A program made the position numbers and the translations under genes. From positions 8,928,001 to 8,992,000 of the forward strand of contig JANTQA010000032.1 in assembly GCA_027625915.1 (NCBI GenBank): a DNA stretch of 64,000 bases, written 5' to 3'. Origin of the DNA: Anaeramoeba flamelloides. Taxonomy: Eukaryota; Metamonada; Anaeramoebidae. Below are positions 26,394 through 39,404 of the stretch, piece after piece. Position 1 is the stretch's first letter; every line of letters starts with the position of its first letter. The notes under the pieces are model-generated. The model was given only the letters and a program-made list of their open reading frames with translations. It made no database searches and was not told where the DNA came from.

Positions 26394-27368
26394 AATATCA
26401 CCTTAAGATCTTATCTTTTATTCTTAAGCATTATAATATCTGTTACTTTTTTTTTATTTTTATTTTATTTTTCATTCACTAAAATATATTTCATATTCTT
26501 AAAAAATAATAACTGGCAATCAATTTATTTTATTTTTACATCCCTTGAAGAATCAATTACTGTATTATTTTTGAAAAAAACAAGAAATTTGTGAAAATAT
26601 TTTGAAATTAAAAAGTTTTTGTTTTTTCGTTCATTATGAAAAAAGTCCAAAAAATAAACTTACCCAAAATCAAATTACTTGGATCACACAAAAGTAAATT
26701 TGTATTCAATTTCGGATAGTTTGTGTGGAATTTCACGAAAAAACATTAATTGTATATAACTTACAAAAAGTCATGAAGTTTTACCAGTAACAAGAATCGA
26801 TCTAAACTGTAAATATGTACACATACTTTTATTACTTGGATAAATATTGTAAAGGTATAAATTGTGTCCATTTATATTTTGTTGGAAAAAAGTTATACAT
26901 AAACTCATACCACATTTCTTTTATTACTAGAAAAGAAATTTTAAGGAAAACAAAAAATGATATGTGAAAACCATTTGAATAAATATAAAAATTTGTGGTT
27001 ATTAGATGAGAAGATTTAATAATTATTTTTAATAATCAATAATATTTTTTCTTACACTAAATGATTTGTAAAAAAAAAATATAAACCCCATTTCAAAAAA
27101 AATGACTCATGGGAAATTATAAATTGAAAACAAATAAATTTTCTTTTCGAATTCAAGAACAATTAATAACCAAATCTGATTTGTAATTCACTTTTGAATG
27201 ATTCTAAATATATAAAAATCTGATAAATTAAAAATAAAAAAAAAATTAAACCCAAAATTAAAAAAAAGTGAGTCCTATTTTTTGAAATGAGTATTATAGA
27301 TTTAATTTTTTACTGAACTTACACTAAAAAAAAATAACCAGAAGATTTTTTGCTAACAATTAAATTAA

Positions 27369-28425
27369 TTTTGTGAGAGTAAGAATCTTAAGTTGGAAGG
27401 TTATATATAGAAAAAGATCTTTTATGTTTGGGTCTTCACTTAAAATTTTAGAAATGTTGGATTGTATTTGGAGCTATTCAAAACTTTATTTTTTTTTTTC
27501 AACTTAAATTACTTTAAAAAGAAAAAAAAAACAAAAAAAATTGAAAATAGAAATTGAAAAAAAAAAAAAAAATGAATACTAAAATCAAAATTTCTCATTT
27601 GAACTTAATAATTTTGGTATTTTTATATTCGACAAAAGAATATCCCATACCTAAATAAAATTTTCAGAACAAAATATTTGATTAATATAATTCTTGTCAT
27701 CTAATAAAAATTTCAAGATTATTTTTATTTTCTGGCAAAGTAGTATTCTTTTTTTTGTAAATGTTGTATTAAATCAAATTGAAAAAAATAACAAATTTAA
27801 CATAAAGTTATTTCTTTAAAGGTAGAATTTTTATTTATTAATTTCTCTGCATCAATTCTGATATTACCTAGTTAGAAAAATTATTAAATTAAGTAAATAC
27901 AATTTATTTTTCATATATTATTCTCATATTTTTTAAATAAAGTTAAAAGTAAGTGAAATTAGTCGAAAAGTAAATTTATTTTAATTATTATTGTTTTTTT
28001 CCTATATTTTGATAAGTTTTATTGATTGATAAACTATCCAAACCTTAAAGTTTATAATTCCTGAAATTTGAAATAATTATATCTTGCATTTGGAGTGAAA
28101 ACTGTTATTTTGGTTTTTAGCCTTTTGATCTTTAACTTAGTATGGATTTTGACAAATCAAAGCATTTTTATCATTTTCTTCCAATATCCAAATTGGTTGA
28201 TGTAAGGTTCATATATTGGTGTGTATTATATTATTGTTTTTGATTTTTGGGCTGTCAATTGAAAGATTTATTTCAATTTTACTCCAATTACGCAAAAAAA
28301 AAACATAAAGTTTTGAATAGCTCCAAATACAATCCAACATTTATAAAAATTTTAAGTGAAACCCAAACATAACAGATCTTTTTCTATATATAACCTTCCA
28401 ACTTAAGATTCTTGCTCTCACAAAA
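27369..28425. mobile_element. Element F, 1.06 kb with ~115-bp terminal inverted repeats
   Basis: The left end TTTTGTGAGAGTAAGAATCT and the next ~100 bases match the reverse complement of 28306-28425, through AACCTTCCAACTTAAG, TCTTTTTCTATATA and AATACAATCCAACAT. No coding frame. It begins exactly where the neighbouring copy of element G stops, so it probably inserted into G. No clear target duplication. Confidence 0.65.
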
Positions 28426-28715
28426 TCGATTATATAAAAAAAAAAAAATTAATTACCTTTACATTTAATGACTATTGAAATTGAGATAAAGTTTAATTTT
28501 GATCAGGTAAGAATCCAAATTAACAAGTTTTCAGACCTTATGTAAGATATTTTTAATTCAAAATTCATGGATTGTAAACCTTAAGGGACTAATCTCTATT
28601 AACTTTTTTTACCTAAATTTAATAGAAATCGAGAAAATTTTTTATCAATTACTTCGATTTGAAAACCCTATGTTTATTTTCAATATTAACCATATTTCTA
28701 GATAAGGAATGTTTA

Positions 28716-28938
28716 CTATTAATTGAAAAATAAATCGGACAAAATTTTCATTTATCTTTCCAAAATTAAATTATGATTTCAAAAATCCTTTGAATACAGA
28801 ATTTTGATAGTCCCGATCCTCTAACCACGTTAAACACGTTATATGGTTGAAAAATAATTCGATTTTCAAAGATTATTTCAAAGATTTTTTTGGGAACGAT
28901 GAATGAAAATTTTGTCCGATTTATTTTACAATTAACAG
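28716..28938. mobile_element. TA-flanked 223-bp MITE
   Basis: The ends CTATTAATTGAAAAATAAAT and (inverted) CTGTTAATTGTAAAATAAAT are followed by the shared CGGACAAAATTTTCATT, giving ~57-bp inverted arms. TA lies on both sides (28714-28715 and 28939-28940). Non-coding. The ends resemble those of element E (CTGTTGTTAAAATAAATCG), so both may use related transposases. Confidence 0.68.
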
Positions 28939-29023
28939 TATTTAGAAATTGGTCAAAAAAAAATAATAGAGACTATTCCCTTAACAAGATTAATTTGGAT
29001 AAGTAAATAATCAATAAATAATA

Positions 29024-29505
29024 CAGTGATCAAAATAATGCGTGCACCAACTACAATAATCCATATTTCAAAATAATATCCTGCTTTTTTTTCTTCTTGT
29101 CCCAAGGCAACATCCAATTTACTACTGAATAGTGTATTTAACTTCAAATCAATTTTAAAAGTAATCTCTTTGATATTTTCAGTAAAATTTATATTAGTAA
29201 TGCAATTTGTCTAAAATTTTTTGAAATTTTTTATTTTTTTGAATTTTTTTAGTATTTTTTTATGAATAAAAATTTTTTATTGAAAAATCAACTCAATTTT
29301 TTGAGATAAATTTTCCAATTTGATCCTCTATTTTTAAGGATTTCTTTTTGAATTATAGAACTTTAAGAAACCAATACCATGTTTAGTTCTGGTTTTTTAT
29401 TGGTTTCTATGATCGGTTGATGTATAGTTCTTCTATATCAAAAAAACACGCTTTTTATTTTGAAACACGGATTAAACTTTTCTGTACGATTTATTTTAAC
29501 AACAG
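29024..29505. mobile_element. Element E (Tc1/mariner-like), short inverted copy
   Basis: The left end is TA then CAGTGATCAAAATAATGCG; the right end is TATTTTAACAACAG. Its left and right parts match, inverted, the two ends of the 1.74-kb copy at 32142-33882, with the middle missing. It is an internally deleted copy. It lies just upstream of the COG7 start codon. Confidence 0.68.
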
Positions 29506-29626
29506 GAGTTTATTGAGTCCATTAAAAATTACAATCAATTCAGAGATTTGGGCATATTATTTTGGATAAGAACATATTTTTAGATTAAAGGGTGTCATTT
29601 TTTCACTTTTTTACTTTTGGAGAAAA

Positions 29627-30188
29627 ATGACTTATTTTACTGGTCTTTATGATCAAAAAACAAACATTAAAAAGTGGGTCAACGAAATTTTTAAAAAAAA
29701 GGTTCTTACTTCACAAGAAACATCAAGAAATTTTCTTTCTACAATTGAGGATTATGAAAATAATTTACCAAACTTAATTAATGAATGCTATCAAGAACAC
29801 CAAAAAGTAAATACAAAAATAGATCAAGTCGATCAAAGACTGAGCCAAAGTATCCCTCAAATAATTGTTGGTTCATCAGAAATTCAACAAAATACTGAGA
29901 AGTTTCAAGAAAAAATGAATTTGATTTCCCAGCAACTAACACAAGTAAGTAGAATTCAAAAATAAAAAAAAATAAAAAATAAAAAAAAAATTTTTTTAGC
30001 ACTCAAGGTTCGAAAAATCTCAAAAAGTATTGTTCAATCTGTTTGTTTCACTCAATCAAGCAGTTTTTTACCACTTTTTAAAACTTTTAGTCACTCCTAT
30101 TTTCAAACAGCCTTTTAGAAATCAATTTCAACAAGCAAAAATTATTCTCTTTGTTTTCTTTTTCCTTTATTACTTTACTTTTTGTGTT

Positions 30189-30224
<36 letters not shown>

Positions 30225-33200
30225 GTAGACAGAAAAACGAACAAACAAAAGTTTTGGTTCAGTGTATGAACTCAACCGACTCTTAAAAAGAATAAACGAA
30301 TGTGAAGAACACCTCCAAAGGGTTGATAAGATCTCAAAGTTACAATTAGAACTTGAATCAATTTTGGAAACAAACAATTTCTTGGAAATAGCCGCCAAGC
30401 TTTCTGAATTAAAATCTTATCTTTCTGGGACACTTTCTAACATTAACCAATTTGCGCAATTAGATCGTGACTGTGACCAAAAAATCAATAAAGTTCTTTC
30501 AACTGTAAACCCGTTATTAGTCCAATCTATTTCAAATAGTAATACAGGTAAGAAAATAATTTCAAACTATTCTAGTTTTTTTTACTATGATTTTCCAATT
30601 AAAAAACAAAAATTTTTAGTTAACATCCCAAAATATTTTTCTAGTTTATAAGTCTGAAGAAAATCCAAAGATCTTTACAACCTCGTTTATTAAAGATATT
30701 TTTAGGCAATAAATTAAACTTCCTTCTTGAACCCTAAGAGAAAATTTTTACCCTGCTAATTTGATTATAACAGTAATAATTAATATTCATTTTGGAAATT
30801 GAAATAAAAATTTTCATTTATGAATTGGAAAATAACAGTATTTAATAAAACTTCCATAAAATTTCTATATTGTTCACAATTCACTAAATCTAGTGTGATC
30901 TTTAATTGTTCAAACAATAATCTAGAGAAACACTTCTGAAGAAACAAATTTATTGTATGAAATGTTATTTAAATTTTGAGTTCTCTTGGCATTTGAATAA
31001 TAAATGAGAAATAATTTCCCGTTTGCTTTCCTTCCTTTTTTCCTATCAAGGACTAATTGTGAAATAGAGTTTCTAAAGAAAGAGACTGTAATTTTTGATC
31101 TTGTTTTCACTTGGAATGTTTATTTTTATTGTTTGTATTGGTCGAGTACGCTTTGGTGGCGAAATAATTGTTTTGAACAAAACAAATATTTCAAATTGAA
31201 AAATTAGATAATCAGATGAAATTTTTTCCCATTTAAATTTTCAAATACCAGTCAGCCATCCCAAATAAGAAATAGCTTTAAATATAGTCAGCTACATACA
31301 AGAATTTTTATAACCTTCGATGAGTTTTACATGTTTTGTTAAAAAATAGCCAATTTTGGAGTAAACATTTAACTATTACTGTTCTTTTCTGGTTAATAAA
31401 TGAAAAATTATATTTCGAGTTTCCAAAATATGTTTTTCTAATTAACAATGAAACAAAGACATATATCTTAACAATACCAAGTGAAAATTTATGTTTCAAT
31501 CCTCAAAAAATCTTTTTCTGAATATTAGTTGAATAAACCCAAGGATCTTTATAAAACCAATTAGAAATGATATTTTTCGAAACTTAATTAAACTTCCTTA
31601 TTTAACTTTGAGACAAAATTGCAATTATACATAATTTGATTGTAACAGCAGTTTTAAGAACAACTAATTTTACAAAGTTTCTTTGCACTTAAACAAACAC
31701 AATGTTTTATTCTCTAAAACGAATCCAAAATACTTTTATTTTTACTTTGTAATTGGTACTGAATTTAATCTTTCATTATTTTTAATTAACAACCTGGGAT
31801 TAAAAGATGGGATTTGATATCGCTGGAAAATTAAAAAAAAAATAAAAAGTTGATACAAAATATTTTTTGGTAAATAAACACCAATTTTCTCGATATTTTG
31901 TAGAAACAAAAAATATTTTCATCGAAATGAATTGAATTTTTCTTGGCTTTATTTCAAAACATTTCCAATTTTTTGGATCCGAGAGCAAAAAGAAATGATA
32001 GAAACAAACACAACGAATAACCAATTTATTTGAATTTTTTGAATGTTTTCTTTATTGTTGATTCTAATTCAAAATTACCTCGAAAAAATTCTTAAAATTG
32101 TATGAACAAAACTAAAAAAAAAAAAATTTCCATAAAAGATACTGTAGTCAAAATAAAGCATGTGTAAAAATTTAATCCGTGTTTCAAAATAAAAAGCGTG
32201 TTTTTTTGTTATTGAAGACCTATACATCAACCGATCAAAGAAACCAACAATAAACTTTAATTAAATATGGTACTGGTTTCTTAAACTTCTATTATTTATA
32301 ACGAAATTTGAAAAATGAAGGATCAAATTACGTTCTTTATTGATTTGATTTGGAAACAATCACCTTGTTATGTTGCGAGTTTGGCCTGGAAGAACGAGAA
32401 ATATGATATTGTTCGAAGTGATATAAGATTATGTTGAGGAGTTCGAAGAACGACGATTAATATAATCTTAGCACCAGAACAATATCATATTTTGAGTCTG
32501 GAAGGAGAACCAAAACGAGTAAACATAAAAGGTGATTTTTGAACAAATGAAACAATATGAGGTGCTATTTATTTTTTAACTCGGGATCTAACTCTACACA
32601 ATAAAAAACAAAGAAACACATTTTTAACCAATTTGTTATTTTGTAATGGTACTTTGAAGAACTTATTCTTCAAAGGATCTTTTTCTCCCAATGAAGTTAC
32701 TGTAGACACTGAAGTTAAATTTTACATTTTCATACATCGGTGATAAAACTTGGTTTAAATTCATACAGAAACAAACCAGATCATTCAACTTTTCAATGGG
32801 TTTCTATTTCCTCTTTTATTGTCCGCTTATTAAGAAACTTCCGAAAGTGATCAAACATGAAACTCCTCATATATTATGTGTTCTTAACAGTGACCGATTT
32901 TGAACATTCCTCCAAAATTTCTTGACTCGACATTGTAAAATAAAATGTTTTTTTTTTTTCTCAATTCTTAAATTGGTAAATGTTTTTTTCACCTTTTGAA
33001 AATCTTTTATTAATGGTTTTTTCTCTCCTTTTTTCGAAGAAAAAAGAGACCAAACGTTTTTAATTTTTTTAAAAATGAGATTGATTTCTTTGGGAGAAAA
33101 AACAAAAACGTTGTCTGATTTTAGACATTGTTTTTAAACAAAGAAAGGGAATTCGTTTGATTTCCAAACAGTACAAGAAAGTTGATGGACTTTTTTCTTT

Positions 33201-36200
33201 GTCGTCTATTGATCAAATAATTAAGTGACTTGAACCAATTTAATTTTCCAATGTCGTAAATCCTTGAGCGCGGCAAAACCTTATATATTTATGAGATTAA
33301 AAATTGGCAAAATTTTTTGGTCAAACACTTCTAAAATAACTTTAAATAACATTTTTAAAGTGGAATTTAATAGTAAAATACTTCTTATTTTACCCAATTA
33401 GAATTCAAAAAAAGAAGATCAGAAAATTACCAAACTTTGCCTAATTACTAAAGGATTTCCAAAAATCTTTCCACAGTGACTTCAATACTATCCTAAACTT
33501 TTTTGTGATACAATCACTTTCTTATCAGTAGTTGTTTGAAATTATATAGTTAATTTTTTCCAAATAAAATGTTTGAGATAAAAAAAAAATATATAGCATA
33601 TTTATCTCAAAAAATTGAGTTAATGTTTCATAAAATTTTTAGCATCAAGAAAACAAAAAATTTCAAAAAAATGAAGAAAATTATGAAATATTTTCAGCAA
33701 ATTGCATTCCTAATTTAAATTTTACTGAAAATATCTAGATGTTTACTTTCAAAATTGATTTGAACTTAGGTATACTATTTGGTGGTTGATTGGATGTTGC
33801 CTTGGTACAAGAAAAAAAAAAACACGAGTTATATTTTGAAACACTGATTATAGTCGTTGGGTACGCATTATTTTGATCTCTGTATATCATCGTCAACGAA
33901 ATTAAAAAAGATTAAAAAATTTTCAAAAGCTAAAACGACTTTACTTGAAGTTAAAATTCATTCAAAAATTATTCGCCATTGAGTTCCCATCTTTTTGTCT
34001 TTGGCTGCAATAATTATTCCCCGAAAAGAATTCCATCTTAATTCTTATTTAAATTCAAAAAAACAAATTGAAAAGTTAAATAACACCCTTTATAAATTTT
34101 GAAACCCATTGAAGTGAAGTTGGAATTGTTTTTTTGTTATTGAATTTTTAATGTTTCTGCAATTATGATGATATCTGTAATTTTAAAAAACTAAATGATA
34201 TTTCAAAAATGTTACTCACACGAAATAATAAATTCTGAAAAAAAATATATCTTCATTAGTATTCAATAACAACTAATTATTAAATCTCATTAATAATTCA
34301 CTTTTAAATTATTCCAAATACATATAAGCCTGTTATTTTTAAAAATTAATATAAAATAAAATCAAAAACTTAAAAAAAAGTATAAAAATTTTTGAAATGA
34401 GGATTATAGATTTTTTATTCCAGAACTTTCACCGGAAAAGAAAAAGGATTTACAAGAAGATTTTTTTGGTTACTAAATATAAATATATCTAAAGCCATTG
34501 CAAGGTCTCAATTTTTTATGAATGTTTATTTGTATTTTTGATGATCTTTTTTTTTTTTTCAAATTGGCTTTTGCAAAAAAATAAATCTTAAAATAATGAA
34601 AAATAAAAAAGAAATTGAAAAGAAAAAGAAAAAAAAAGAAAAATAAAAAATTGAAGAAATTAGGAACATTGGAAAAAAAAAATAGGAATCAATTAGAAAA
34701 AATTTTCAAAAAAAAGAAAAAGAAATTTGAAATCTAAATAATCGAAAAAAAAAGAAAAAAAAAAAAAAAAGAAAAATAAATAATTTTGAAAAAGTAAAAA
34801 CAATAATATGTAAAATCCGAAAAAATGATTTTAATCTGAAAAAAATTTTTTTTGATAAAAATCTAGGATAAAACTCTATAAAACCAACTTCCATTAACAT
34901 TATAAAGTGAGTCAACATTTTTGAAAAATTTTGTATATTATATTTAACAAATAATAAAAATGAATCTTTTTTAATATTACATAAAATTCTCTGTGATCCC
35001 TAATTATACAAATTATCTTAACTACACAACTTTTTCAAATTTGTGTGGAACTTATCACAAAAATTTAAAAAAAAAATTGAAAAAAAGAAATTTGGCAAGA
35101 AAATGAAAAATCAATTTTTTGTTAATTCAGTGATATAATAAACACAGTGGAAATAAATATTTATTTTGATTTGAATCACCAATGTCATACATTTTGAGAT
35201 CACTTTTTCGTAAACTATTCACAAAAAGAGGAACATTTTTTCACAAAATTTCACAAAAAATATTTAAATTGTAAATTTCTGTGAAAAAAATTTATTTGCC
35301 ACCTGTATAGGTTTAATAGCGACTTTGAAGCAATGTAAATTTTTATTTTTTACACTAGTTTTCAAAATAGTTTTTCAAATTCAATTTGTGAATTTGTTAC
35401 AAAATTTCACAAAAAATGGAACAATGGTTGTAAGTGGATAAAATTATTATGTAGTTAATTGTTAAAAAAATCAATTTTTATTTTTTTTTTGAAATTTTGC
35501 AAAAGATTATTTTTTTTGTCAAAACCCAAAATGATTCTGCTGTATATTTAATTTAATTTAATTTTTTTCGGGGGGGGTGATCGTGAACAAATAAAAAGTC
35601 ATTTAACTTCTGAAATTTTGGTTAAAATAAATATATTCTCACTCTTAAAAAAGAACGAATTTTTTATTTTCTTTTTACACTTCTCTATTTTTTATTGGAT
35701 CTTACTTTTTTTAACAATTAAATCTACTATGATTCTACTTTTGTCGTTGCACCAAATATTTAAATAAAAGATTAATTTTTGGTTAAAAAGAAAATAATAA
35801 AAAAAAAATTCTTTCTTTTCGCAAGATGATTTCGAAAATTGAAATGTTTGAAAGTCATTTGATTGTTTGAACATTTTCACATTTAATTATACTAAAATCA
35901 ATATCTCTAATTATAAATGAAAAAAAATAAAAAAATAATTGTAAAAACTCAGAATTATTTTGATAAACTCAATTTCAAAATTAGGGGTAAATTTAACAAT
36001 TAATAAAAAGCTGCTTATCCAATTTTTATTTAAATTAAAGAATAAATTTATTTAAAAAAATTTTGATTTTTTGAAAAACTATTTTTTTTAAAATTGATGT
36101 TTGATTATATTTATTTTTTTTTTTTTTTTACAAAAAAAAATTGATTATAAACAAGTTTTGATTCAAAATGTACATTTGCTTCAGGATTCCATATATTTTC

Positions 36201-39200
36201 AATATAGCCAATTTGAGTCAATAAGAGTAAAACCCACAACTTACCACCATTAACCAAATCAAAGTTAATTATTTTGAAAGGCTTATTGAAAAAATTATGA
36301 GAAAAATAAAGTAGAATTTCAATGTATTCAAACATAAAAGGATAAATTCAAAAAGTACATCATCCTATTTTGATATCTTCCCAATACAATACTCTTCTTG
36401 TTTAAAATAAAAGAAAATTTTATTAGAAATTTAAATTTGTTTTTCAGAAAATTCAATAAAACCCCTAGAACATTACCTTGAATTCAAATCATTAATTTTG
36501 ATAGAGTACAAGAACCAGTAAAAGTCTATTTTCAAAAGTTTGAAGTCAAAGAAAAGAGAAAAAAAAATAATTTACAAAAAAAAAAAAATTGTTTTGGCTT
36601 TTTCAACTTGCCATATATTGACAAAACAAACTTTTAAACAAAAAAAAACCCAAAAAAAATCCCTTAATTATCAATTAAGATTTTCATTCTAATAGTTTTA
36701 AAAAATACATTATATTTTTTTTTTAATAATGAAGAGAGGTGATTCAACAAAATTACATCCTGTTTGCCGTTAGGCTTTTTTTTTAATTTAAGAAATGAAA
36801 AGAAAATTAAATAAATTTTCTTTTTATTTCTGAAATTAAAAAAAACCTAGGCACCCTACGGCACTCGGTGACACCCCCTGGAACTCTAAAATTGTATTTA
36901 GAATTTACTATCCTAACTATAATGTAAGCAAGATTGTAGCTCAGAGGATATCTTTTCTTTAAAAAATGAAAAGAAAAAATTATTTCTAAACCAAAGACAA
37001 GACATACAGAAAGAACAGCAAGAAATGAAAAAGAGTAAAAAAATAATAGAAAAAAGAAAAAACTTCAGTAAAAAATTTTTTTTGCACCCCAAGGTGTTGA
37101 ATGGGTTTGTGGCTGTTTTCCTTTTATGTCGATTTTTTTGGATCGCTACCATAGTTTGTTTTAATAAAGAGTCCTAAAATTTGAACAACTATAGATCAAA
37201 TGAAATAGGTCACTTTATTAAATTTTGATTTAAAACTTTATAGATGGGCTGAATCTATAAAGTGAAGGTTTTTAAGAATAATAATTGGATTTCGAAATTT
37301 TCTTTTTAGTTGCTTTTCTTTTTTTTTTTTTTAATTTTTGTTTTTTTTATTTTTATTTGCAAGTTTCCCAAATCTTGTTTTCGCAAAATCCCAGTCCAAG
37401 GTACCGACTCAACAGCAAAAACCCAGTTCAAGTAACGATGCGACAGATAGTACGTAAAGTTCAATTCGGTTAACTTTGGTTGGTTTCAGATCACATTTGT
37501 TGGATTCAGTTTTTTTCATTTGAATAAGTCCAGTTCAATTCGTCTAAGATCTGATCATGAACAAGTTTGGTTAGGTTAGTTACGACTAAGTCAACCAATT
37601 CTTATAATGATTTTTTATTCCTTTTACCTTTCCCAAACACCTAAAAAAACAAAAAGAGGAGGAACCAAAGTAACCAAAGGAACCAAAGGAACCCAAACAA
37701 CTTAAGAAGGGAAATTTGGAAAAGGTAAAAAGTATAAAAAATAAAAATATACATTATATTTTGATACCATTTGAAAAAACAAACATCTACATCATTTGAA
37801 AATTTAGAGTATATAAACTGAAAAATATTATTTTTCTGTTAAAAATTACAATTACTGTTTTTTTTGAAAAATTAAATGCTATATATCAAGTAATTGTCCA
37901 ATTTGGATTAAAACCTAATGAAGACAAAACAGAAATTACTCAAGATTTATCAAAAATTAAATATTTGGGAATTTATTTGGAAAAAATTTCACATTTAGTC
38001 TATAATCTAAAAAAGACAAAAGAAACTTATAATAGTTCTAAACAATTATTCAATAATAATTTATTAACAAATAATTTAAAAATAAGATTATTTAAATCTT
38101 TTATATTAAGTCAATTAACATATGGATTAGAAATATATAATTATAAAATAGCAACCCTAAACTATTTAAACTCCTGGAGTAATACATGTATTACTGAAAT
38201 CTGCAAAATAACCAGAAAAACACCAGTTCTTATTTATAAAAGAGAATTTAAATTCGAAAATTTGGTAATATCAATCAATAAAAAAGAAATTCAAATTCAA
38301 AAATAAATTAAAAAGAATTATCTCTACCCTATCTGGAAAAAATTAATAAAATTTAATCAAAGAATAAACAATAAAATTAACTGGAAGCCGGAGAGTTTAA
38401 ACCTTCTTAAAAAGGAAATTTATAATTATAATTATAATGAGTTGTTGAATTCTACCAGTTGGAAGGTACAAAAATATTTCGCAATAATTAAAAACCAAAA
38501 AAAAATTTATTTATTAATCAAAGATATTTAAGTTATCCATCAAGTTCAACAATTCTAAAATTCAGAACATTTACCAACTGCTTAAATAGATATTATTATG
38601 TAATAAATAAAAATTCAAATAAATTTTGTCCTTTATGTTAAAATATGAACATAAGGAAATAATAGAAAATATTGATCACTTTTTATGGGTATTTCCTTCC
38701 TATAAAAAAGATAGATTAATTTTTCTGAAAAAGTTAAAAGAATTAAATTTTAATGAAATAATTTTAAATTATGATAGCTTAAAATTATTTTCGTTAATTA
38801 ATAATCATGAAATCTATGATTTTACACTTAAATTTCTGAAAGGGATTTTAAGTAAAAGGGCACTTAGAGTGTAATCTACACTTCTTCCTCAATAAAAAAT
38901 AAAAAAAAAAAAAAATTACTGTTTTTTTTTTTGTTGTTTTATCCTTTATTAATTGTTAGCAGATGAATATTATATCAATATTTTTTAATTTTAAACAATA
39001 TTTATTTTTTTTTCTAATCGATATAATTATTTTCCTAATTTTTCATTTTCATTATTTTTCTTTTTTTACATATATCAATAGAAAATTGTAAAACATATCT
39101 TTTAGTTTTTGTAAAATTGAAAAGAATAGATCTATTTATTGAACAATATACAAAAGTCAAACGTAACTTTATTTTTAAAGAATGGTCTTCGGGGGAAGGT

Positions 39201-39329
39201 TTAAAATTTGAAAAATTATTTATTTGGTTTTCAAATTTTTTTACCAAAATTAAGGATTTTCTCTCAAAGGAAGTAAATATTTAGATTTTTTTTGAATTTT
39301 AATTAACTTATTACAAAATTTTTATCTTT

Positions 39330-39404
<75 letters not shown>

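Larger units (their letters stand above)
26394..29626. other. Intergenic region, 3.2 kb, nested DNA elements
   Basis: It contains the left part of element G (27085-27368), element F with ~115-bp inverted ends (27369-28425), a 223-bp TA-flanked MITE (28716-28938) and a short copy of element E (29024-29505) ending 121 bases before the COG7 start codon. Nothing is seen in 26394-27080. Confidence 0.6.
30548..39081 (+). other. COG7 intron 2, 8.5 kb
   Basis: A phase-1 intron with donor GTAAGA and acceptor CAATAG. It holds element E long copy (32142-33882), element G copy 2 (34195-34935), a palindromic unit (about 36755-36890), ACCAAAGGA short repeats (about 37660-37695) and the LINE (37866-38913). 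COG7 residues on both sides are contiguous relative to the family, so no exon is missing inside. Several short open frames inside show no family features. Confidence 0.85.

Noticed and set aside
36913-37473. Possible coding exon in COG7 intron 2
   Set aside because: COG7 is contiguous across the intron, and the frames there lack conserved features. Local higher GC alone is not evidence.
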